Assembly: GCA_029559155.1 (NCBI GenBank)
Contig: JAKQCM010000058.1
Location: 1-45,200, forward strand
DNA: 45,200 nucleotides
Direction of reading: 5' to 3'
Source: Chloroflexota bacterium
GTDB lineage: Bacteria > Chloroflexota > Anaerolineae > Promineifilales > Promineifilaceae
How positions within the stretch are numbered: position 1 is the first letter of the stretch; each line of letters begins with the position of its first letter. The position numbers and the translations under genes were made by a program. Shown here in pieces: positions 1 to 6,737 of the stretch. The notes below the pieces were generated by a model. The model did no database searches. It saw only the letters and a program-made list of their open reading frames with translations, and was not told where the DNA came from.

Positions 1-746
1 ACCACATGCCGCTGCGATAGGTTCAACTCGGCGGCGTCTTCAATGGTGACAATGCGGTCGCCATCGGGAATAAAGCTGGAAAGCACGTTGAGCAGCGTGG
101 TTTTACCGGAGCCGGTGCCGCCCGAGACGACAATGTTCAACTTGGAAACGACGCAGGCGCGCAGAAATTCGGCCATGTCGTCACTGAGGCTGCCAAAATT
201 GATGAGGTCCTGAATGCCAAAAGGCGTTTTGGAAAATTTGCGGATGGTGATGTTGGGGCCGTCGATGGCGCAGGGCGCAACGACAGCATTGACGCGGGAT
301 CCATCGGGTAAACGGGCATCTACCAGCGGGTTTTCGCGGTTGGCCACGCGGCCAAGGGGTTTGATAATTTTGTTGATGACGCGTTCGATGTGCCCATCGT
401 TGACAAAGAAGGCGTCGGTTTCCACCATTTTGCCTTTGCGCTCGATGTAGACCAGATCTGCCCGATTCACCATCACTTCGGTGACGGTTTCGTCTTTGAG
501 CAGCGGCTCCAAAGGCCCAAAGCCGACGATTTCGTCGACAAGGCAGTTAAAAAAGTCTTCTTCCTGGTCCGGGGGAATGTTGAGGCGGGTGTGTTTACGG
601 GCCATTTCAAAGCGGTCACGGATGAGTTGGATGGTTTGGGGGTCGCGGTTTACGGCCGTTTTCTCGGCCAGCGAGGCTTCTATTTTTTCGGCCAACCACA
701 ATTTTGCTTTGGCCAGTTCACGGTTGCTTTCCAAATTAGCCGACAT
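1..746 (-). CDS. cpaF: CpaF/TadA-type secretion ATPase, C-terminus outside window
   Basis: Hexameric ATPase of the Tad/Flp type IV pilus (type II/IV secretion ATPase superfamily), which powers pilin export at the inner membrane. The frame from ATG at 746 gives 248 codons and then leaves the window. The N-terminal domain is followed by the Walker A motif GGTGSGKTT near residue 210 and the Asp-box-like IPDGDRIVTIED segment. The start is supported by GAGGA about 9 bases upstream. A TATAAT box lies at 800-805 on the minus strand with no good -35. Walker B and the His box would lie beyond base 1. No other pilus genes are visible. Family assignment is firm; the exact paralogue (CpaF rather than another Tad ATPase) is inferred. 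Confidence 0.92.
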   Translation of the reverse strand, partial: MSANLESNRELAKAKLWLAEKIEASLAEKTAVNRDPQTIQLIRDRFEMARKHTRLNIPPDQEEDFFNCLVDEIVGFGPLEPLLKDETVTEVMVNRADLVYIERKGKMVETDAFFVNDGHIERVINKIIKPLGRVANRENPLVDARLPDGSRVNAVVAPCAIDGPNITIRKFSKTPFGIQDLINFGSLSDDMAEFLRACVVSKLNIVVSGGTGSGKTTLLNVLSSFIPDGDRIVTIEDAAELNLSQRHV

Positions 747-841
747 GGTTTTTTCCTCGGTTGCGTTACTGCTGGGTTATGACCAAGTAATACCACTCAA
801 TTATAGGCGTGTTAGAGCGGTTTTCGTATAGGTTATGTTGC

Positions 842-2443
842 CTATTGTGCGTCTGTGACGGCCGAAGGGCTGCCCCAGCCGCCGCCGCCGGGTGTTTCCA
901 GACGCAAGATGTCGCCGGCGGCCAGTTGCAGGGCGGCTTTGCCCGGCAGGATGGTTTCCTGATGGTTGTGGATGAGGCTGTTGCGGCCGGGTTGCCCCGG
1001 TTCGCCGCCGAGTAGGCCGTAACACGGCCGTTCCCGCCGTTCGCTGATCACGCTGATGGTTACTGGCGTAAGAAATTCGATGGCGCGAATCAGGCCATCT
1101 CCGCCGCGATGACGGCCGTTTCCCCCCGATCCCTGCCGCAGCGCATACGCGCCCACACGCAGCGGGAAGGCGTATTCCAGCGCCTCGATGGGTGTGTTGC
1201 GCGTATTGCTCATGTGGACATGCACCCCCGACGCGCCATTTCCTTGCGGGCCGGCGCCCGCGCCGCCGCCAATGGTTTCATAATAGGCAAAGGGCTTGCC
1301 GCTGCTCGTTTTCCCGCCGAAGGTGAGGTTGTTCATGGTTCCCTGGCTGGCGGCCGGGATGAGATCGGGCAGCGCCTGGGCCAGCGCGCCAAAGACCACG
1401 TCCACGAGCCGCTGCGAGGTTTCCACGTTGCCGGCGGCTACGGCGTGCGGTGGGCGTGGGTCTAGCAAGCTGCCGGGCGGGATGCGCAGCGTCAGCGGCG
1501 CGAAGGCTCCTTCGTTCATGGGCAAGTCGGTTTGCAGCAAGGCCAGGGCTACGCAGCGCAGGCAGTAGGCCACGGCCGACTGCACGATGGCCGGCACGGC
1601 ATTGAGATTGCCCGCCACGGCCGTTCCCGTGCCGCTAAAGTCTACAGTCATCTCGTCGGCGTGGATGGTGATGGCCGCGCAAATGGGCACGGCCGTTTGC
1701 CCATCGTTGTCCAGGTAATCGGTGAAGGTGAAACGGCCGTTGGGTATCTGGGCCACGGCGGCGTGGGTCATGCGGGCGGCATAGGCAATGAGGGCGTCGG
1801 CGTGGGTCACGGTTTCGGGCAATCCATACCGGGCCACAATTTCTTGCAGCCGCTGTGCGCCGATGGTATGAGCGGCCGTTTGCGCCGCCAGATCGCCATT
1901 TCGCTCATCGGGCGTACGCACGTTGCGTAAAATCAACTGCCAGACCGCTTCGTTTCGCTGCCCGCGGTCTATCAGTTTGATGGGCGGGATGATGATGCCT
2001 TCCTGGAAAAGCTCGCTGGATAGAGGCATGGAGCCAGGCGACATGCCGCCCACGTCGGCGTGATGGGCGCGGCTGGCGACGAAAAAGTCGGGCGACTGGG
2101 GATTGGCGCTTGGCGATTGGACGAAGACGGGCGAGACAAGGGTGATGTCCGGCAGGTGATTGCCGCCCTGGTAAGGATCGTTGAGGATGACGACGTCGCC
2201 GGGATGGAAGGGCGCGCAGCGGTTGATGGCGGCGCGCACAGAAGCAGGCATGGCTCCCAGATGAACGGGAATGTGGGCAGCCTGGGCCAGGAGACGGCCG
2301 TCGCCTAAAAATAGGGCGCAGCTAAAATCCAGGCGCTCTTTAATGTTTGGGCTGTATGCCGCCCGGCCAAGCGTCACCCCCATTTCCTCGGCCACAGAGG
2401 AAAATAGATGACGAAAGATCGAAAGTGAAGCGGCGTCAGTCAT
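842..2443 (-). CDS. hyuB: Hydantoinase B / 5-oxoprolinase beta-type subunit
   Basis: 533-aa protein of the HyuB (hydantoinase B/oxoprolinase) family, the partner subunit of ATP-dependent N-methylhydantoinase, 5-oxoprolinase or acetophenone-carboxylase-like enzymes that open cyclic amides. Length is typical. Recognisable family segments are LGAMPASV near residue 80, the NDPYQGGNHLPDI motif near residue 110, and the C-terminal GGGGWGSP. Its ATG overlaps the stop of the upstream phosphoribosyltransferase gene by 8 bp (ATGACTGA), so translation is probably coupled. The usual HyuA ATPase partner is not adjacent: upstream is the phosphoribosyltransferase and downstream, 95 bp on, is the CpaF-type ATPase. 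The substrate cannot be read from sequence. Confidence 0.9.
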   Translation of the reverse strand: MTDAASLSIFRHLFSSVAEEMGVTLGRAAYSPNIKERLDFSCALFLGDGRLLAQAAHIPVHLGAMPASVRAAINRCAPFHPGDVVILNDPYQGGNHLPDITLVSPVFVQSPSANPQSPDFFVASRAHHADVGGMSPGSMPLSSELFQEGIIIPPIKLIDRGQRNEAVWQLILRNVRTPDERNGDLAAQTAAHTIGAQRLQEIVARYGLPETVTHADALIAYAARMTHAAVAQIPNGRFTFTDYLDNDGQTAVPICAAITIHADEMTVDFSGTGTAVAGNLNAVPAIVQSAVAYCLRCVALALLQTDLPMNEGAFAPLTLRIPPGSLLDPRPPHAVAAGNVETSQRLVDVVFGALAQALPDLIPAASQGTMNNLTFGGKTSSGKPFAYYETIGGGAGAGPQGNGASGVHVHMSNTRNTPIEALEYAFPLRVGAYALRQGSGGNGRHRGGDGLIRAIEFLTPVTISVISERRERPCYGLLGGEPGQPGRNSLIHNHQETILPGKAALQLAAGDILRLETPGGGGWGSPSAVTDAQ

Positions 2444-2984
2444 TAAAAACGGGCAAATTGCCTAAGGCCACAATATGCGACCAGTCAGAATCCCCTTCGG
2501 TGAAGACGGCCGCGACCCGGCTGACTTTGGCCTGAGCCTGGTCACAAATAATTTCCATGCCTTCCAACGTGCTGCCGGTGCTAACGACATCATCGATGAG
2601 AATGACACGTTTGCCGGTGATGAGCGCCTGATCTTTTTCATCCAGATAAAGCCGCTGGGGTTTGCCGGTGGTGATGGAAATGGTTTCTGCTTCGAGAGCG
2701 CTGCCCATGTAGGATTTGTATGATTTGCGCAGGACGATGTAGGGCATGCCCATCAGAGCGCTCATTTCGTAAATCAGCGGGATGCTTTTGGCTTCGGCGG
2801 TGACCAAAACCTGAGCGTCTGTGTTTTTGAGGCGTTCGGCTAAAGCCGCGGCGGCGGCTTTGACGACGTTGGTATCGCCTAGCATATTGAAAATGGCGAT
2901 GCGCACGCCCGGCGCGACCTCGAACAGCGGCAAATGACGGACGATGCCAGCGATCTGGACCATGTAGGTTTCACGTTGCGACAT
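2436..2984 (-). CDS. Phosphoribosyltransferase, APRT-like
   Basis: 182-aa type I phosphoribosyltransferase. The PRPP-binding loop VILIDDVVSTGSTL sits at about residues 122-135, and the fold resembles adenine phosphoribosyltransferase (purine salvage: base plus PRPP gives nucleotide plus PPi). The ATG at 2984 is chosen because GGAG lies 8 bases upstream; an in-frame ATG at 3041 would add a basic stretch unlike the family. The 3' end overlaps hyuB by 8 bp. Specificity (adenine, hypoxanthine/guanine or a regulatory role) is not resolved by sequence alone. Confidence 0.85.
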   Translation of the reverse strand: MSQRETYMVQIAGIVRHLPLFEVAPGVRIAIFNMLGDTNVVKAAAAALAERLKNTDAQVLVTAEAKSIPLIYEMSALMGMPYIVLRKSYKSYMGSALEAETISITTGKPQRLYLDEKDQALITGKRVILIDDVVSTGSTLEGMEIICDQAQAKVSRVAAVFTEGDSDWSHIVALGNLPVFND

Positions 2985-3018
2985 GGGTGAATGTCTCCTT
3001 TTTGGTTTGTTGGGTAGA

Positions 3019-3034
3019 ATACTTTTGAAAGTAT
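3019..3034. promoter_or_regulatory. Hyphenated palindrome in divergent intergenic region
   Basis: Perfect 7-bp arms ATACTTT and AAAGTAT separated by TG, lying 35 bp upstream of the phosphoribosyltransferase start and about 95 bp upstream of the divergent oxidoreductase start. Its symmetry suits a dimeric repressor operator. No regulator is encoded next to it, so the role is inferred. Confidence 0.3.
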
Positions 3035-3128
3035 CCTGCATATTTTTTGAGATGATGACCCAATTAGTGTACCCAATGGTCGGCGGAATGGCACGTGAGT
3101 TCCATGTTTGTCGGCAGGAGCGAGCAAT

Positions 3129-4112
3129 ATGAAAGCAATTATCGTGGAAGGAAGTGAGGAAAAGCCTGTGTTGGTCTGGCGCGACACCGATGACGTGGTT
3201 TATGGGACGGATGAAGTGTTGGTTGCGGTGCGGGCCACGGCCGTTAACCGCGCCGATCTCTCGCAGGCCAGAGGCAATTACCCGCCGCCGCCCGGAGCCA
3301 GTGAGATTTTAGGGCTGGAAATGGCCGGCGTGATCGAAGCCCTGGGCGCAGAGGTCACCGGCTGGCAGGTGGGCGACCGGGTATGCGCGCTGCTGCCGGG
3401 CGGCGGTTATGCCGAGAAGGTAGCCGTTCCCGCCGGAATGCTGATGCGACTGCCGGATGCGTGGACATTTGTCCAGGGCACGGCCGTTCCCGAAGTGTGG
3501 TTTACCGCTTACATCAACCTCTTCCTGGAAGGGGATCTAAAGAAGGGGGAAACGGCGCTTATTCACGCCGGGGCGAGCGGGGTTGGCACGGCCGCCATTC
3601 AGTTGGCGCGGGTGGCCGGGGCGCGGGTGTTGGTGACGGCCGGATCGCCGGAAAAGCTGGCCCGCTGCCGGGAGTTGGGCGCGGAGCTGGCCATCAACTA
3701 CAAGGAGGAGGATTTTGTAACGGCCGTACACGAAGCCACCGGCGGCGAGGGCGTGGATGTGATTTTGGACCCGGTGGGCGGGGCTTATCTGGACCGTAAC
3801 GTGCGCAGCCTGCGCCGCTTTGGGCGGCTGGTGAATATTGGCACGCTGGGCGGGGTGCAGGGGGAGATGAACACAGGTTTGCTGCTGGGTAAGCGGTTGA
3901 AGATTGTGGGATCGACGTTAAGGACACGGCCGTTGGCCGAAAAAATCGCCATAACCCGCCAGTTTACCGACCGCTTCTGGCCGCTGCTGCGCTCCGGCGA
4001 TTTGCAGCCCATCATCGATGTAACGTACCCCATCACCCAGGCGCAGCAGGCCCACGAATACGTGGCTGAGGACAAGAATGTGGGCAAGGTGATTTTAGTG
4101 GTGGGCGATTAA
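3129..4112 (+). CDS. Zinc-independent quinone oxidoreductase (zeta-crystallin/PIG3 type)
   Basis: 327-aa medium-chain dehydrogenase/reductase of the quinone oxidoreductase branch, an NADPH-dependent soluble enzyme that reduces quinones or enones. The N-terminal GroES-like domain includes VNRADLSQ and GLEMAGVIEALG. The Rossmann segment HAGASGVGTAAIQLA is at about residues 145-160. No catalytic zinc ligands are seen, as expected for this branch. Closest in style to PIG3/TP53I3. The ATG at 3129 has GGAG 9 bases upstream. It is divergent from the phosphoribosyltransferase-hyuB pair and appears to be transcribed alone. Confidence 0.9.
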   Translation: MKAIIVEGSEEKPVLVWRDTDDVVYGTDEVLVAVRATAVNRADLSQARGNYPPPPGASEILGLEMAGVIEALGAEVTGWQVGDRVCALLPGGGYAEKVAVPAGMLMRLPDAWTFVQGTAVPEVWFTAYINLFLEGDLKKGETALIHAGASGVGTAAIQLARVAGARVLVTAGSPEKLARCRELGAELAINYKEEDFVTAVHEATGGEGVDVILDPVGGAYLDRNVRSLRRFGRLVNIGTLGGVQGEMNTGLLLGKRLKIVGSTLRTRPLAEKIAITRQFTDRFWPLLRSGDLQPIIDVTYPITQAQQAHEYVAEDKNVGKVILVVGD

Positions 4113-4113
4113 A

Positions 4114-4473
4114 TCATAGCCCCAGAGTATGCCGCAGGGCGTTATCTACATTATCCATCGGCAGTGAGCCAATGACGCGATCGATTTCTGATTCAGCCAC
4201 TGTCGCCAAATTGTCAGTCATCACAACCGAATCTGTGAGTAAACCTGATTGCAGCCCGTTAGGCGAAGAAAGCTGTATCGTTACGCGGCAGGGGTTATTC
4301 GCACGAAACATCCGGCTGGTAATCATGGCCACGATGAGTTGGGATAAATCTGTTTGAAGATCATCTGCCTGAATGACCAAAGTCGGGCGAACTTATGCTG
4401 TTTTTAAATTGGAGTGAGGAAAAAAAACGAGGATAACGTCTCCCCGCTTATAAGTTGGTTTTGGCTGCGTCAT
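4114..4473 (-). pseudogene. MazF/PemK-family toxin interrupted by in-frame TAA
   Basis: From ATG at 4473 the frame reads a normal MazF-type N-terminus (TYKRGDVILVFFPHSNLKTA), then a TAA at 4393-4395 (codon 27), then continues without frameshift through RPTLVIQADD and the SGLLTDSVVM segment to TGL at 4114. The full 119-codon length fits an mRNA interferase. The nonsense codon sits in the first loop, just before the conserved R-P. Restart at TTG 4380 would lack the first strands. The 26-bp overlap with the antitoxin gene is normal for such pairs. Either the toxin is dead or the base is a sequencing error; a functional truncated form is unlikely. Confidence 0.85.
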
Positions 4474-4699
4474 AATTGTCATAGATGTCCATCTCAGAAC
4501 TATCCCACTCTTCGGCAAAAGTTGTCAGGCGGGCGCGTAAGTCTGCCGCCTGCGTTTCATCAATGCCTCGTGCAGATAAATCAACAGCCCCAGACGTGAG
4601 AAAGGTGACAATTACTGCTGTGTTGTCACTGATGTTGCGCGGCGTTTCTGTGAGGTGAATTTTACCATCACGGTATATTCCTTGAATCGCTGTTAACAT
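4448..4699 (-). CDS. Antitoxin partner of MazF-type toxin
   Basis: 83-aa acidic protein. An N-terminal beta-rich segment (IQGIYRDGKIHLTE) is followed by a helical acidic tail (AEEWDSSEMDIYDNYDAAK). It matches the style of small antitoxins that precede MazF genes in cyanobacteria and Chloroflexota. GGAG lies 7 bases upstream of ATG 4699. It would bind DNA or its own operator with one end and block the toxin with the tail. Because the toxin downstream carries a stop codon, this gene may now be an orphan antitoxin. Family recognised by style and gene order. Confidence 0.8.
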   Translation of the reverse strand: MLTAIQGIYRDGKIHLTETPRNISDNTAVIVTFLTSGAVDLSARGIDETQAADLRARLTTFAEEWDSSEMDIYDNYDAAKTNL

Positions 4700-4786
4700 G
4701 ATTTACTCCTTGACAACCGTATAGCATAAAGTGATTTTGCTGATTGGTCCATGCGTTTAAGTAAACCGCAAAAGGTTTTGGGAATT

Positions 4787-4847
4787 AGACCCGAAGGGTT
4801 TTGCATCAATTTAGTCGAGTATCTCAGGTTTCAATCCCTTCGGGTCT
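4787..4847. repeat. 12-bp inverted repeat with 37-bp loop
   Basis: Arms AGACCCGAAGGG (4787-4798) and CCCTTCGGGTCT (4836-4847) are perfect complements in the gap between the antitoxin promoter region and the end of the glyoxalase-fold gene. Each arm is itself CCC-N3-GGG. There is no T tract of note after either arm, so a terminator is not clear; it may be a small palindromic intergenic element. Confidence 0.45.
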
Positions 4848-4907
4848 TCTGAAAACTTTCTATTGATTACTTATCTTTGGTAATGGGGAAAGTTTCCAGA
4901 CGTTTGA

Positions 4908-5315
4908 TTAATGCCCGTTATTTTTGTCAGTCTCCAGCAAATCCCACAGATTGCCATATAAATCGGCAAAGACGGCGACCGTGCCGTAGGGCGCTTCTTT
5001 TGGCTCGCGTACAAAGCGGATGCCGGCCGCGACCATCTCGTGGTAATCGCGCCAGAAGTCGTCGGTTTGCAGAAAGAGGAAGACGCGCCCGCCGGTCTGG
5101 TGGCCGATCACGGCCGTCTGCTCCGCCGTCGTCGCCCGGGCCAGCAGCAAGGTCGTGCCGCTGGAACCAGGCGGGGCCACCACCACCCAACGCTTGTCTT
5201 GCTCCGGCTGGTAAGTATCTTCGACCAGGGTAAAGTGCAGCTTGCCGGTATAAAACGCAATCGCTTCGTCGTAGTCGCGGACAACCAGGGCGACGTGGAT
5301 AATTGATTGGTTCAT
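4908..5315 (-). CDS. VOC/glyoxalase-fold protein
   Basis: 135-aa single-module vicinal-oxygen-chelate protein (glyoxalase/bleomycin resistance/dioxygenase superfamily). The opening IIHVALVVRDYDEAIAFYTG is the standard first beta-alpha module, and FADLYGNLWDLLE is the second metal-side strand with its terminal glutamate. Possible metal ligands are His7 and the terminal Glu. Members act as lyases, isomerases or drug-binding proteins, and the substrate is unknown. ATG 5315 lies 22 bp after the stop of the permease gene, so the two are probably cotranscribed. Upstream SD is weak. Confidence 0.85.
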   Translation of the reverse strand: MNQSIIHVALVVRDYDEAIAFYTGKLHFTLVEDTYQPEQDKRWVVVAPPGSSGTTLLLARATTAEQTAVIGHQTGGRVFLFLQTDDFWRDYHEMVAAGIRFVREPKEAPYGTVAVFADLYGNLWDLLETDKNNGH

Positions 5316-5337
5316 GGGTGACCGTGTGCGGAGGACC

Positions 5338-6555
5338 TTATTTTTCCGCTTCGCTTTTGTCCGGTTCGGGTGGCGGTTGTTCGACCGGGACCAAGGGCGG
5401 TGGTATCTCTTCAGTAAAGGGCGGCAGGTCGAACATTTTGCGCCAGACGTAATTGCCGATGAGTTTGATGGAGGCCAGCAGCGGCGCAGCCAGCACAGCG
5501 CCCAAAATTCCGGCCAGTGACGCGCCCATCAAAACGCCCAGCAGCACCATCAATGGGTGCAAATTCAAGGCGTTGCCCACAATGCGCGGCACAAGTAAGT
5601 TGTTCTCCAACTGTTGGATGACGATCATGACGCCCAGGGTGATGAGGGCTAACTGCACGCTGGTGAGACCCCAGTAGTTTTCCGGCTGAAACAAGGCGAC
5701 GATGATGGCGACAACGGCCGTGACAATCGGCCCTACGTTGGGGATAAACTCCAGCAGCCCGGCCATCACCCCCAAAGCCAGCGAATACTGCACCCCTAAA
5801 ATTGCCAGACTGATGCCCGTCACAAAACCGATGATCAGCCCCAAAATGACCTGACCGCGTAAATACGAACTCCAAATCAGGCTGCTGTACGCCATCAGCC
5901 GTTCAGCGTCGTGCTGATAGCCGGGCCTTTGGGTGAGGCGCGCCACATAACCGCCTAAATTGGGGATTTCGGCCGTCAGGTAAATGGAAATAATGAAAAT
6001 AAAAAACAACTGGCCTACCACGTTGATGGTTGTCGTGGCAAAAGAGGTCAGAAGGCTGCCGCTGCGGCTGACGGTTGGCTCCACATACCCCATCAACTGG
6101 TTGACCACAGCGTCCCATTCGACTGAGGCTGGGGCAAACGCAAAGGAGCCCAGGCGAATCGGCTCGGTGCGCTGGCTTAATTCGCGCAGCAAATCGACGA
6201 AATCGGCCACCAGTGAGGGAACCTGATTGATAAAGCCGCCAACCTGATCATAAACCGAAACGCCCACCAGGATACTGCCGCCAACGATGAGGACCACCAG
6301 TGTCAGGTAAACCATGGCAATGGCCGTGGCGCGGTTTAAGCGGGTGCGATCGTTGATGAAGACGACAATCGGGTTGATGAGATATGCCAGAATCGCCGCA
6401 ATTGTCATCAGGCGAATGATGGAGGTGAAGCGAAAAATAAGCGCAATGACCAGGATCAGGGTGCTGACGGCGACGATGATTTTGGTATTGGCGCTCCATT
6501 TGGGAGACTGGTAATCGGGTTCGTTTGGGCTGGTCATTGGTGCATCCGCGGTCAT
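5338..6555 (-). CDS. AI-2E/PerM-family permease
   Basis: 405-aa polytopic membrane protein of the AI-2 exporter family (TqsA/PerM/YdiK). About seven to eight hydrophobic segments are seen. The paired N-terminal helices contain LAYLINPIVVFI, and the C-terminal block IPNVGPIVTAVVAII and LVPRIVGNALNLHPLMVLL is diagnostic. Some members export autoinducer-2, and others act as Na+/H+ antiporters or are unassigned. The tail is rich in Pro and Glu. The start has AGGAGG 5 bases upstream. A hexamer tandem array lies just upstream of that SD. Confidence 0.93.
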   Translation of the reverse strand: MTADAPMTSPNEPDYQSPKWSANTKIIVAVSTLILVIALIFRFTSIIRLMTIAAILAYLINPIVVFINDRTRLNRATAIAMVYLTLVVLIVGGSILVGVSVYDQVGGFINQVPSLVADFVDLLRELSQRTEPIRLGSFAFAPASVEWDAVVNQLMGYVEPTVSRSGSLLTSFATTTINVVGQLFFIFIISIYLTAEIPNLGGYVARLTQRPGYQHDAERLMAYSSLIWSSYLRGQVILGLIIGFVTGISLAILGVQYSLALGVMAGLLEFIPNVGPIVTAVVAIIVALFQPENYWGLTSVQLALITLGVMIVIQQLENNLLVPRIVGNALNLHPLMVLLGVLMGASLAGILGAVLAAPLLASIKLIGNYVWRKMFDLPPFTEEIPPPLVPVEQPPPEPDKSEAEK

Positions 6556-6570
6556 AAGGTCCTCCTATCA

Positions 6571-6604
6571 GCTAAAGCTAGCTAGAGCTAGAGCTAGAGC
6601 TAGA
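6571..6604. repeat. GCTAGA hexamer array
   Basis: Starts GCTAAA-GCTA, then four consecutive GCTAGA units at 6581-6604, 16 bp upstream of the permease gene's start codon region on the minus strand. It belongs with the larger CTCTCG-type array at 6636-6737, since CTAGAG and CTCTAG are reverse complements. Confidence 0.85.
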
Positions 6605-6635
6605 GTGGTCTTTGTGCCATCGTCTCTCATTCTTC

Positions 6636-6737
6636 CTCTACCTCTCGCTTTCGCTCTACCTCTCGCTCTCGCTCTACCTCTCGCTTTCGCTCTTCCTCTC
6701 GCTCTCGCTCTCGCTCTTCCTCTTCCTCTCGCTCTAG
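6636..6737. repeat. Pyrimidine-rich hexamer array with 18-bp higher-order unit
   Basis: Seventeen hexamers stay in register from 6636 to 6737. Four 18-bp units (6636-6653, 6654-6671, 6672-6689, 6690-6707) have the form CTCT(A/T)C-CTCTCG-CT(T/C)TCG, followed by CTCTCG, CTCTTC, CTCTTC, CTCTCG and CTCTAG. The last hexamer contains the stop codon of the upstream fusion gene (TAG, minus strand 6736-6734). The array fills the intercistronic gap ahead of the permease gene. Replication slippage is the likely origin. Confidence 0.9.
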
